From positions 1,860,001 to 1,924,000 of the forward strand of contig NZ_SMGR01000001.1 of assembly GCF_004346865.1 (NCBI RefSeq): DNA of 64,000 nt. Direction: 5' to 3'. Of the stretch, positions 17,261-25,487 are shown one piece after another. The first letter of the stretch is position 1. Each line of letters opens with the position of its first letter. Below the pieces are notes generated by a model. It did not search any database. It was given only the letters and a program-made list of their open reading frames with translations, and was not told where the DNA came from. A program made the position numbers and the translations under genes. This DNA is from Shimia isoporae (GTDB lineage: Bacteria > Pseudomonadota > Alphaproteobacteria > Rhodobacterales > Rhodobacteraceae).

Positions 17261-17283
17261 CCCGAGCGAAAGGCTCGGGTTTT
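17261..17283. terminator. Hairpin between symporter and ABC ATPase genes
   Basis: Perfect 7-bp stem CCCGAGC/GCTCGGG (17261-17267 and 17273-17279) with a five-base loop. A T4 run follows on the plus strand only, yet the gene that ends next to it (the symporter) is on the minus strand, so its action as a terminator for that gene is uncertain. Confidence 0.4.
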
Positions 17284-17293
17284 GCGAGATGTA

Positions 17294-18679
17294 TCAGCCG
17301 CCTACCTGTGCTTCAACCCTGCGTGCCCCCATCATCACCGCAGCGAACCCGACAACCAAAACAACTACGCAAATCTGCAAAAGCTGTTCGTATTTGTGGC
17401 CCTCGTAGAGCACGGCTTGCAAAAGCGGGCTGTCTCGGAAGGCATAGGAAAAAGCACCAATGAGCGACGTCCCAAACGCCACCAGATACGCCCAAATCGC
17501 GACGTCACACCGAAAAACCAAAGTGGCGACCAATACAGGCGTGAGAAACATCGACGCCGTGCCGGAAACAGCAACAGCATCAAACAGCGTCTGATTGCCC
17601 CAAAAGGTCAAAACTCCGCCGATGACGGCGAACGCCAGCATTGCTATGCGTCCCCCTGTCAGGGATTGCGGCAAAAGTCCAAATTCCACGACTACGAGAC
17701 GGGCGGCCGAGCTCAGTGCCGAATCCAATGTCGACAATGCTGAGACAAGCAGGGAAGTCATAAGCGCAAGAAAGACCCAAGGCGGGAACATATTGGCCCA
17801 CGTCCCGATCAATTGGGTTTCATATGCGGCGCCTTCAATCGATGCCTGAACTCCGAACATTCCAAACGCGACAATGCACAAAACCGAAATCCAGAATGCA
17901 TGCAGGAAACTCTTTTTTGTGGTTGATCGATCAACAATAAAACCACGGTCCATCATTACCGGATCATGAACCGGATAGGAAAACACCTGTAGACAGGCAA
18001 CGACCAACAAGACCCATCCATTATGGGATCCTGATGCCCCACCTGCTGACGCAATCGCGGCTAGATCAAAGTCGGGCCGAAGCAGAAGAGCTCCAAAAGC
18101 TGCGCCAAAAACGACCAAGAAGATCGACATTTGCACAACGTCTGTTCGCAGAGCCGCGGACAACCCTCCCCACGCAGAATAGGCAAGCGCCACTATGCCG
18201 ACCACAACTATGGAGACCTCTTTGGCGTGGCCGAATTCCGGCAGGACTGCTCCGAATATCAGCCCCACAACAATCAGGTTTGCGAAGACTTCCGACAACA
18301 GGCGCAGCACAATCACAACATTGTAGCAACTGGTTCCAACAGCTCCAAAGCGCCCCGTCAACCAGTCCTGTACTGAAATGGCTCCGCTTTCCCGCATGCG
18401 ACCTACAACAAAAGCTCCTGTCAGGAAGCTGCCGTAGTACGCTGCGTACGCCAACACACCTGCGAAACCGTAGTAGAATCCGAGTATGGCGGCGTTCATC
18501 AGCGATCTTGCGAAGATCCAGGTCGTTACTTGGCTGAAGACGAGCGTCCAAAGTTCGGGCTGCTTGCCATGTGACGTTGTGCCCTCGAAGAAGCTTCCCA
18601 CGGACACGCGTCGAGGCGCGGCCAGAAAACTGACGATCAGGATCAGGCCGAACAAAGCGGCAATCACTGTGGCTTGCAT
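17294..18679 (-). CDS. Sodium:solute symporter family protein
   Basis: Twelve-to-thirteen-helix secondary transporter of the SSS family, 461 residues, predicted to import an organic solute with Na+. Visible family features are SLMNAAILGFYYGFAGVLAYAA near the N terminus, VQDWLTGRFGAVG, and SLLVSALSTLDSALSSAAR, the SSS sodium-binding segment with its Ser-rich core. ATG 18679 has GAGG upstream and begins directly with helix 1; an upstream start at 18742 would add an unlikely hydrophilic leader. The substrate cannot be told from sequence; the ABC ATPase gene starts 51 bases downstream. Confidence 0.87.
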   Translation of the reverse strand: MQATVIAALFGLILIVSFLAAPRRVSVGSFFEGTTSHGKQPELWTLVFSQVTTWIFARSLMNAAILGFYYGFAGVLAYAAYYGSFLTGAFVVGRMRESGAISVQDWLTGRFGAVGTSCYNVVIVLRLLSEVFANLIVVGLIFGAVLPEFGHAKEVSIVVVGIVALAYSAWGGLSAALRTDVVQMSIFLVVFGAAFGALLLRPDFDLAAIASAGGASGSHNGWVLLVVACLQVFSYPVHDPVMMDRGFIVDRSTTKKSFLHAFWISVLCIVAFGMFGVQASIEGAAYETQLIGTWANMFPPWVFLALMTSLLVSALSTLDSALSSAARLVVVEFGLLPQSLTGGRIAMLAFAVIGGVLTFWGNQTLFDAVAVSGTASMFLTPVLVATLVFRCDVAIWAYLVAFGTSLIGAFSYAFRDSPLLQAVLYEGHKYEQLLQICVVVLVVGFAAVMMGARRVEAQVGG

Positions 18680-18771
18680 TGAGGGGTCCTCGGTTTCGTT
18701 TTTTGACCGCTTAGCAATGCAGAACATGCCACGACACCCCAAGCACGGAAACGTGAAGCGATGTCAGTAGG

Positions 18772-19926
18772 TTACGTAGGGTTCACCAGCTCAAAAGAGA
18801 TCTCGCCTTGCACGCGCCCGTTGACTTGAACAGCCAACGTGTGACGCCCTGGATATAAAGTAAACGTGGTCGCATTGCCCTTGAGAACATGCCTCTTCGA
18901 CAACCGAACACTTCCCAAAGCTGGAATTTCCGTTTGCTTCAATTTGAAAACCTTCCGACCTTCTCGACCGTTCGGCCGATGGAAGCGCATCTCATAATCC
19001 ACAAGAACTGGAACTGGCGTCTTGCTATCTGTTTTCAGGGAAAGGTTGAACTCAAGCGCGTCACCAATAGCCACCTTGCTTTCAGACACCGAAAGCTCCG
19101 TCAAATGAACGGGTGCATCTGCGTGAAACCCCTGTAGAGCCAGCGCGTCCGCGTCGCCCTTCTTGACGGCGGTCCTCAAGGCATGGCGGGTCATCCAATT
19201 CAGTTCTTTCGGCTCTTGTTGCGCAAGATCATGCCAACCTTTCAACGTTTTCGTTACAACAGACGTGTCAATTTTTGATATGTCATTCAAATGGTTAGCA
19301 ACTGACCGTGTCACGTATCTCGTCGGATCGGCATGTAGTTTTTCTAGCAAAGGCAGCGGCGAAAGCGGATCGATTTCAACTTTTTTGGCCCAAGGAAGCT
19401 TTGGGCGCGTGCCCTCACTGACAAGCCGGCGGACATGATAATTGCTGTCCTCGGCCCATTCCAACAGAACTTCAAATGTCTCGTCCGGCCACCGATTCAG
19501 GAAGGGGCGAATATAGAATTCCATCGAAAATCGCTTGGTTGCATTGTGCAATAGAACCAAGGCGCGCTCTCGATGGTTGTCCAACCCGTGCCGGACCGCC
19601 AGAATACCCGGAACGGCGTGGATGAACCGCCCGAAATCGTTGTCTGACAGAGTTGGATCAAGTGCCGGAGGCATTGCTGCCTCCAACTGCTGCGCCATCT
19701 CAGGGAATTCTGGAGCCAATTGAGCTTCAACACAGTCTGCGATCCACTCAAGTCGCTCCAAGAGCTCTCGTCCAGGCAGGCCTGCGACCGCTTCCGTATG
19801 GAATTGGTCAGCGTCAAAGTCGGGGAGACCTCTCTGATACTCACTGGCTAAATCACGTAAAGAATCCGCGTTAAATAGCTGATCTTTCAATGAAAACCCT
19901 TGAGACACACCAACACCCCTTGCCAT
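18772..19926 (-). CDS. AlkC-like DNA alkylation repair protein with C-terminal Ig-like domain
   Basis: HEAT-like-repeat DNA glycosylase of the AlkC/AlkD superfamily, expected to excise N3-alkylated adenine. Helical repeats fill residues 1-260, including FAMILY-type segments SNYHVRRLVSEGTRPKLPW and DPTRYVTRSVANHLNDISK; the WAEDSNYHVRRLVSEG stretch matches the AlkC catalytic region. The last 110 residues form a beta-rich Ig-like domain (SESKVAIGDALEFNLSL, then YPGRHTLAVQVNG), the domain that clamps DNA in AlkC. At 384 residues the length fits AlkC. It is flanked by the symporter gene and an SDR gene, 12 bases after the latter's stop. Confidence 0.85.
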   Translation of the reverse strand: MARGVGVSQGFSLKDQLFNADSLRDLASEYQRGLPDFDADQFHTEAVAGLPGRELLERLEWIADCVEAQLAPEFPEMAQQLEAAMPPALDPTLSDNDFGRFIHAVPGILAVRHGLDNHRERALVLLHNATKRFSMEFYIRPFLNRWPDETFEVLLEWAEDSNYHVRRLVSEGTRPKLPWAKKVEIDPLSPLPLLEKLHADPTRYVTRSVANHLNDISKIDTSVVTKTLKGWHDLAQQEPKELNWMTRHALRTAVKKGDADALALQGFHADAPVHLTELSVSESKVAIGDALEFNLSLKTDSKTPVPVLVDYEMRFHRPNGREGRKVFKLKQTEIPALGSVRLSKRHVLKGNATTFTLYPGRHTLAVQVNGRVQGEISFELVNPT

Positions 19927-19938
19927 CTAACTCATTTC

Positions 19939-20718
19939 TCACATGGCGGAGGCAAAGGCGCCCCCGTCGAGCAGAACGTTCTGCCCCACAATGAAACCAG
20001 CATGCTTGGAGCAGAGGAACGCACATGTCGCGCCGAACTCGTCAGAAGTACCATAGCGTCCTGCAGGGATCGTCGCTGCCCGGCGCGCTTTAGCTTCCTC
20101 CATGGAAATCCCCTGTTGTTCGCTCATTCCTTTGTCCAGAGAGACAGCGCGGTCCGTTGCGTGAATACCTGGCAAAAGGTTGTTAATTGTCACGCCGGAG
20201 CCAGCCACCTGTCGTGCAGTACCTGCGACGTACCCGGTCAAACCCGCTCGTGCCGCGTTTGAAAGCCCCAGCACCGGAATCGGCGATTTTACCGAAACCG
20301 AAGTAATATTGACGACCCGCCCCCAGCCGCGCTCCATCATTCCTGGAACCAGCGCTTTAATTAGCGCGATCGGCGCCAACATGTTGGCGTCGAGGGCTGC
20401 AACAAAGTCGTCACGGTTCCAGTCGGTCCACATACCGGGCGGAGGCCCGCCAGCGTTATTGACTAGAATATCAACGCCTTGAGCCGCTTCTATCAGCTTC
20501 GCCTGCCCGTCCTCTGTTGTGACGTCACAAGCCAGAGTAACCACCTCAACGCCGAACTCTTCACGTATTGCCGCTGCACTGGCTTCTAACGCCTCAGCAC
20601 CGCGCGCGTTCATGATAAGGTTAACGCCCGCCTCTGCCAAAGCGCGCGCGCATCCTAAGCCAAGCCCCTTCGAAGATGCGCAAACCAGAGCGCGCTTGCC
20701 GGTCAATCCGAGTTCCAT
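19939..20718 (-). CDS. SDR family protein lacking the YxxxK catalytic pair
   Basis: Rossmann-fold protein of 259 residues with the SDR nucleotide motif CASSKGLGLG (13-22), NNAG (about 85-88) and a catalytic-position Ser in VNITSVSVKSP. The Tyr and Lys of YxxxK are absent: that stretch reads VLGLSNAARAGLTG. This matches a known SDR subgroup resembling beta-ketoacyl-ACP reductase but with an incomplete tetrad. The ATG at 20718 has GGGGAGAA upstream. The AlkC-like gene starts only 12 bases downstream, so the two likely form a unit. Substrate unknown. Confidence 0.88.
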   Translation of the reverse strand: MELGLTGKRALVCASSKGLGLGCARALAEAGVNLIMNARGAEALEASAAAIREEFGVEVVTLACDVTTEDGQAKLIEAAQGVDILVNNAGGPPPGMWTDWNRDDFVAALDANMLAPIALIKALVPGMMERGWGRVVNITSVSVKSPIPVLGLSNAARAGLTGYVAGTARQVAGSGVTINNLLPGIHATDRAVSLDKGMSEQQGISMEEAKARRAATIPAGRYGTSDEFGATCAFLCSKHAGFIVGQNVLLDGGAFASAM

Positions 20719-20879
20719 TTGATTCTCCCCGTTGTTTGAAGCACAGCAAATACACATTTACAGGGAGATGCCAGTATATTGCCGGAGCGCCGGCGCGCTG
20801 CTGCCACAATTCTTTGTTAACCATAGCGCAAGCATGTGGCGGTAGAGTGCGCGCCGGCCACGCAAGAAGGTAAAAAAAA

Positions 20880-21899
20880 ATGACTAAGTCGCCCTATGAC
20901 AACGCCCTGCCCTCGCAGCGTCTTCCGGTATATCCGGCAGAAGCTCTTGTGGTGAGCAACGGCGCAAATTTGGGTGACGCGCTTTCCTTCTCGGAAGAGC
21001 TGGTGCCAGACGACGTTTATACACTTTCAGCCAGAGCAGACGAGCAAAGCCTGTCGCTGCGCACAGATATAGATGGTGCACATTTCGTCGCCGAGGACAG
21101 TTCCCTTGGCACGCCTAATGCACGTATTTTCCTTGATTGCGTAGCAACTTTCATGCCTCCAAGCGGCGACACCATCGAAGTCCTGGTTCTTGTGGAAGTC
21201 GACGACGAAGGCGGCGTTGTCGAGATATTTGGCGCGCCGCTTGCGCCAATGACGCCAAAAACAGACTACGTTCTGGTTGGCTACGACCGTGACACAGCCG
21301 CCGTGCGTTTGGCCCAGCTTGCTTGTGTGAGTTTCACTGCAGGAACGCGTATCACGCTTGCCACCGGTGAACAAAAGTTGATCGAGGACATTAACGTCGG
21401 AGACCGCGTGCTGACACGCGACGATGGCCCACAGCCCGTGCGGTGGATCGGACACTCCATTCATCGCGCAACCGGCGAATTTGCGCCAATTGTCATCACG
21501 GCAGGAACGCTGAACAACACCGATGACCTACGGGTAAGCCCCGATCACCGCTTGTTTATTTACCAACGCGAAGACCGCCTTGGCGTAGGCCGTTCCGAGC
21601 TTTTGATCAAAGCGCGCCATCTGGTGAACGACACAACTGTTTATGCTCAGGAAGGCGGCTTTGTTGATTACTTCCAGATCATGTTTGACGATCACCAAAT
21701 CATTTTTGCCGAAGGGATTTCTGCTGAGACCATGCAGATTGACACTCGGACGCAATCTGTTCTGCCTGACGAAGTAAAAGAACAAATGCGTGAATCGGGG
21801 GGTGAAGGTCGAAGCGCCGCTTCCCAATTTGAGGTCCACGAAAGTTTGCTGAAGCGACCGGACGCCGCTGCACTGCTTAAACGCGCGTCTTCGAAATAG
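20880..21899 (+). CDS. Standalone Hint-domain protein
   Basis: A 339-residue protein with an acidic N-terminal region of about 150 residues and a Hint (Hedgehog/intein) domain at about 150-290: FTAGTRITLATGEQKLIEDI, GDRVLTRDDGPQPVRWIGH and SPDHRLFIYQ are its block motifs. The residue before FTAGT, normally the nucleophilic Cys, is Ser151 here, with Cys149 two residues earlier. Such proteins are common in Rhodobacterales; self-processing is not shown. AAGAAGG precedes the ATG, separated by a T and eight A of a nine-A tract whose last A starts the codon. The gene stands alone. Confidence 0.85.
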   Translation: MTKSPYDNALPSQRLPVYPAEALVVSNGANLGDALSFSEELVPDDVYTLSARADEQSLSLRTDIDGAHFVAEDSSLGTPNARIFLDCVATFMPPSGDTIEVLVLVEVDDEGGVVEIFGAPLAPMTPKTDYVLVGYDRDTAAVRLAQLACVSFTAGTRITLATGEQKLIEDINVGDRVLTRDDGPQPVRWIGHSIHRATGEFAPIVITAGTLNNTDDLRVSPDHRLFIYQREDRLGVGRSELLIKARHLVNDTTVYAQEGGFVDYFQIMFDDHQIIFAEGISAETMQIDTRTQSVLPDEVKEQMRESGGEGRSAASQFEVHESLLKRPDAAALLKRASSK

Positions 21900-21947
21900 C
21901 GCTGCTTTTTCTTGCGATCTTCCCCACCGCGACCTATACGCGCGATT

Positions 21948-23552
21948 ATGCTGGACACAACAAATCGACCCGACCTGCCACCTGAGATTTCCCGCCGCCG
22001 GACCTTTGCGATCATCTCGCATCCCGACGCCGGCAAAACGACGCTGACGGAAAAATTTCTGTTATATGGCGGCGCTATTCAAATGGCGGGACAGGTGCGG
22101 GCAAAAGGCGAAGCACGACGTACGCGCTCTGATTTCATGCAAATGGAGAAAGATCGCGGCATTTCAGTCTCCGCCTCTGCAATGTCTTTTGATTTCAACA
22201 ACTTCCGGTTCAATCTTGTAGACACGCCCGGCCACAGCGACTTTTCTGAGGATACGTACCGAACACTAACAGCAGTTGACGCGGCTGTGATGGTGATCGA
22301 CGGAGCAAAAGGTGTCGAAAGTCAAACCCAGAAACTCTTCGAAGTATGCCGATTGCGTGACCTGCCAATCTTGACATTTTGTAACAAAATGGACCGAGAT
22401 AGCCGCGATACTTTCGATATTATTGACGAAATCCAAGAAAACCTCGCAATCGATGTGACGCCGGCGAGTTGGCCGATTGGCATGGGTCGGGACTTCCTTG
22501 GATGCTACGACATGCTTAACGACCGCCTCGAACTGATGGACCGGGCCGACAGGAACGTCGTTGCAGAAAGCGTAAAAATCGACGGTTTGGAAGATCCGAG
22601 ATTGGATGTCTTGATTCCCGCCGAATTGCTCGAACAATTGCGCGAAGAAGTCGAAATGGCGAAAGAACTATTGCCGCGCCTGGACCCGCAGGCCGTGCTG
22701 GAAGGCCATATGACGCCAATCTGGTTTGGCTCAGCCATCAACTCTTTCGGAGTGAAAGAGTTGATGGACGGAATTGGCTCTTACGGACCTGAGCCACAAG
22801 TCCAATCGGCGCAACCCAGAGAAATTGCGCCCGAAGAAAACAAAGTGTCGGGTTTTGTCTTCAAGGTTCAGGCAAATATGGACCCGAAACACCGAGATCG
22901 CGTCGCATTCGTTCGCATGGCTTCCGGTCATTTCAAACGCGGTATGAAGTTGACGCATGTCCGCACCAAAAAGCCGATGGCAATCTCCAATCCGGTCCTG
23001 TTCCTCGCGTCAGATCGCGAGTTGGCGGAGGAAGCATGGGCCGGCGACATTATTGGCATTCCAAACCACGGTCAGCTTCGTATCGGCGACACCCTCACCG
23101 AAGGCGAAGCTTTGCGTGTGACCGGCATTCCAAGTTTTGCACCTGAACTTCTCCAGGGTATTCGCGCCGGCGACCCGCTAAAGGCAAAACATCTTGAGAA
23201 AGCTCTGATGCAATTTGCCGAAGAAGGCGCCGCGAAGGTCTTCAAACCGATGATTGGTTCAGGCTTCATCGTTGGCGTTGTTGGTCAGCTTCAGTTCGAA
23301 GTTCTGGCAAGCCGGATCGAGATGGAATACGGTCTTCCCGTGCGTTTTGAGCAGAGCCAATTTACCTCGGCAAGATGGGTAAACGGCGAGAGGCAGGCCG
23401 TTGAAAAATTTGCAGAAACCAACAAACAGCACATCAGCTATGACCACGATGGAGACGTTGTTTACCTTACTCGCCTTCAGTGGGACATCGATCGTGTAGA
23501 GCGCGATTTTCCGGATGTTAAATTGACTGCGACGAAGGAAATGATGGTCTGA
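21948..23552 (+). CDS. prfC: Peptide chain release factor 3
   Basis: Translational GTPase that recycles class I release factors. The G-domain motifs are intact: G1 SHPDAGKTT near residues 24-32, G3 DTPGH near 99, G4 NKMD near 151. The RF3-specific KGEARRTRSDFMQMEKDRGISV segment sits in switch I. The 534-residue length is normal. ATG 21948 (MLDTTNRPDLP) is chosen because an upstream alternative at 21912 would add an atypical leader next to the Hint gene's stop. A 10-bp hairpin follows the stop. Confidence 0.97.
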   Translation: MLDTTNRPDLPPEISRRRTFAIISHPDAGKTTLTEKFLLYGGAIQMAGQVRAKGEARRTRSDFMQMEKDRGISVSASAMSFDFNNFRFNLVDTPGHSDFSEDTYRTLTAVDAAVMVIDGAKGVESQTQKLFEVCRLRDLPILTFCNKMDRDSRDTFDIIDEIQENLAIDVTPASWPIGMGRDFLGCYDMLNDRLELMDRADRNVVAESVKIDGLEDPRLDVLIPAELLEQLREEVEMAKELLPRLDPQAVLEGHMTPIWFGSAINSFGVKELMDGIGSYGPEPQVQSAQPREIAPEENKVSGFVFKVQANMDPKHRDRVAFVRMASGHFKRGMKLTHVRTKKPMAISNPVLFLASDRELAEEAWAGDIIGIPNHGQLRIGDTLTEGEALRVTGIPSFAPELLQGIRAGDPLKAKHLEKALMQFAEEGAAKVFKPMIGSGFIVGVVGQLQFEVLASRIEMEYGLPVRFEQSQFTSARWVNGERQAVEKFAETNKQHISYDHDGDVVYLTRLQWDIDRVERDFPDVKLTATKEMMV

Positions 23553-23564
23553 TGCAATCAGCAA

Positions 23565-23590
23565 TTGCACGGGCCTTACTGCCCGTGCAA
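23565..23590 (+). terminator. 10-bp hairpin after prfC
   Basis: Perfect inverted repeat TTGCACGGGC (23565-23574) and GCCCGTGCAA (23581-23590) with a six-base loop, 12 bases after the prfC stop and ending 10 bases before the next start codon. No T-run follows, so it may be a processing or attenuation structure rather than a classical terminator. Confidence 0.55.
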
Positions 23591-23600
23591 ACTGCACCGC

Positions 23601-24356
23601 ATGAGTGATGAGCGCCTAACGTACCCCGGCGGCCTTGCAGCCATGATGGACCGCTATGAGGGACGCCGTGTGCCCTTTGACTTTGGTCCCGAAAACTTGC
23701 CCCCTTTGGATACCGATTTAGCAGCCCTCAAGACGCAAACTGTGCCGAACTCTGCTGCCGTCAAGACGCCAAACGACCCAAAAACTAGCTGGGCGCGAAA
23801 ACGCCGCGAAATCGCAGAAGAGTTTGTCGGCAACTCGCAACTGGCTTTTCTGAATGCGCAACTTATTTCTAACTTGCGCAAGCGCGAATTCCCGCCGCAC
23901 ACCCCTGAGCTTTTTCAACGTATTTGGGCCGAAGAAAGTGGTCATCTGATCGAAGTCCTTTCGCTGCGATGGCTTGTCAGTACTCTCCAAACCTTTGCTG
24001 AGCATGGTAATACCCCGGCTCAACGCGAAGCAGGGCAAGGATTACGAATGCTGTTCGGGATTATGAAGCTCTACGAATTTGAACGCACCTTCAGCGGGTT
24101 AGGACCAAAACAGGAGTTTGGTTTCGGGAAGCGAAAGCGCACGCGTTTGCCTCTGGATATGGAACCATTCGCACTGAAATCCGGTGGTTTGGACATAAAC
24201 TTACTCGCACCGGTCTGGGATTTGGCATTGACTGACACCGTCATGGCGCCACTTGCAAACGCGTTGATGGAAGAACTCAATCGAGAAAGCGGCGGCGTGT
24301 TCCGAAGGATTGATCGGATGCGTCAGAAACGCCTGCGGCAAGAGACACGCAAATGA
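23601..24356 (+). CDS. Uncharacterised protein coupled to a glycosyltransferase gene
   Basis: I do not recognise this 251-residue soluble protein. It has no signal peptide or membrane helix. It contains many aromatic and basic residues, a central helical region (WARKRREIAEEF, NAQLISNLRKREFPPHTPELFQ, HLIEVLSLRWLVSTLQTFAEHG) and a basic C terminus. The ATG lies 10 bases after the prfC hairpin with no clear purine-rich binding site. Its stop overlaps the start of the glycosyltransferase gene by four bases (ATGA), suggesting related function, for example in surface polysaccharide assembly, but this is inference from coupling only. Confidence 0.75.
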   Translation: MSDERLTYPGGLAAMMDRYEGRRVPFDFGPENLPPLDTDLAALKTQTVPNSAAVKTPNDPKTSWARKRREIAEEFVGNSQLAFLNAQLISNLRKREFPPHTPELFQRIWAEESGHLIEVLSLRWLVSTLQTFAEHGNTPAQREAGQGLRMLFGIMKLYEFERTFSGLGPKQEFGFGKRKRTRLPLDMEPFALKSGGLDINLLAPVWDLALTDTVMAPLANALMEELNRESGGVFRRIDRMRQKRLRQETRK

Positions 24357-25315
24357 CGCGTTGGGGTGTTGTGGCCACGATCAAGGCCAAACCTTTGGAC
24401 GTGCTCAACTTCGTCGCCTATCATTTGGATCTGGGCGCGGATCACATATTTATCTATCTTGATCAACGCACGCCGCGCGCCCTCGAAGCCTTGCAACCAC
24501 ATCCCAAAGTGACGGTCCAGCATACCGACAGCGAGTACTGGACGCGCGAAAACGGGAGAAAACCTCCAAAACATCAAGGTAGGCAAACAGTTAATGCAAC
24601 CCATGCATATGGCTTAGCAAGCGGCCTCGGTCTAGATTGGATTTGCCACATAGACGTTGACGAATTTCTTTGCCCTGACAGAGACATACGCGATGCACTT
24701 GAATCGATTTCTTTGGAAAATCCAGGCGCCCGATTGCGACCGGCGGAAGCTCTTTCAACCGACGGGATCACAGGATTGGACCCGGCCGCGACCTACTGCA
24801 AGGCATGGATGGAAACTGGGTATGACCGCCGTTCAGTAGAGGAAGATTTATACCCCAAATACGGTGGGTACTTGCGCGGCGGGTTTGTCAGTCACCATGT
24901 CGGGAAATTATTCCTGCGCACAGGTATAAGCGACGTATCGTTTCGCATCCACCGGGCTTTCCAAAACGGTGAGGAGCTTCGACCAACCAAAGTCCTGCCT
25001 TCAATTCCACTTTGTCATCGACACATAACCAGTTGGGATCACCTGAAGTCCGTCTTGGAATTTCGCATGCAAAAGGGCTCTTACCGAGCGGAACTCAAAC
25101 CGACGCGTAAGGCAGAAGCTGGGGGCATGTCTCTGCACGAAATCTTCAGCTTCCTTCAATCCGAAGGGGGAGAAGAGGCTGTGAAAGAGTTCTTTGAAGA
25201 GCTTTGTCTCGCGCGACCAGAGCTAATAGATAAACTCAACAAACACGGTTTACTTCGCGTTTTTCACCTCGGATTGGATGAAAAGCGGCAAAAACACTTT
25301 CCGGCATTCCGTTGA
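24353..25315 (+). CDS. Glycosyltransferase family 2-like protein
   Basis: Predicted GT-A-fold glycosyltransferase, 320 residues, cytoplasmic. The N-terminal WGVVATIKAKPLDVLNFVAYHL followed by LGADHIFIYLDQRT is the characteristic opening of the Glyco_tranf_2_4/GT92-like group, and WICHIDVDEFL near residues 97-107 supplies the metal-binding DxD. FRIHRAFQNGEE and LCHRHITSWDHL resemble the acceptor-side blocks. Donor and acceptor are unknown. It is translationally coupled to the preceding uncharacterised gene and is followed by 172 bases leading to the helicase gene. Confidence 0.83.
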   Translation: MTRWGVVATIKAKPLDVLNFVAYHLDLGADHIFIYLDQRTPRALEALQPHPKVTVQHTDSEYWTRENGRKPPKHQGRQTVNATHAYGLASGLGLDWICHIDVDEFLCPDRDIRDALESISLENPGARLRPAEALSTDGITGLDPAATYCKAWMETGYDRRSVEEDLYPKYGGYLRGGFVSHHVGKLFLRTGISDVSFRIHRAFQNGEELRPTKVLPSIPLCHRHITSWDHLKSVLEFRMQKGSYRAELKPTRKAEAGGMSLHEIFSFLQSEGGEEAVKEFFEELCLARPELIDKLNKHGLLRVFHLGLDEKRQKHFPAFR

Positions 25316-25464
25316 ATTGTTTCTGATCTAGCAACAAATCTCGCGGGAAACCTCGGCTTTGTTGACCAGTCGGCCCGCGTAAGCTACAAGGCGCCGTGGA
25401 TCAATACGCCAACAGTGTGCGGGGCCATCCGGGCCTGATCTAAATCAGCCGCTACGGGCCAAGA

Positions 25465-25487
25465 GTGTCCGTAAAACACGGATACAC
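25465..25487 (+). promoter_or_regulatory. Hairpin directly before the DEAD-box helicase start codon
   Basis: GTGTCCGT (25465-25472) can pair with ACGGATACAC (25478-25487) with one bulged T, leaving a short A-rich loop. The structure ends at the base before the ATG, where the ribosome binding site should be, and no strong Shine-Dalgarno sequence is visible. It could limit translation initiation. Confidence 0.4.

Noticed and set aside
17261-17283. Plus-strand terminator for the WYL regulator
   Set aside because: The hairpin lies 1.1 kb past the regulator stop, behind a gene on the opposite strand; it more likely belongs to the symporter gene or acts in both directions.
17243-20880. Genomic island or mobile element in the accessory-like block
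   Set aside because: No integrase, transposase, terminal repeat or tRNA target was seen; composition by eye does not differ strongly.
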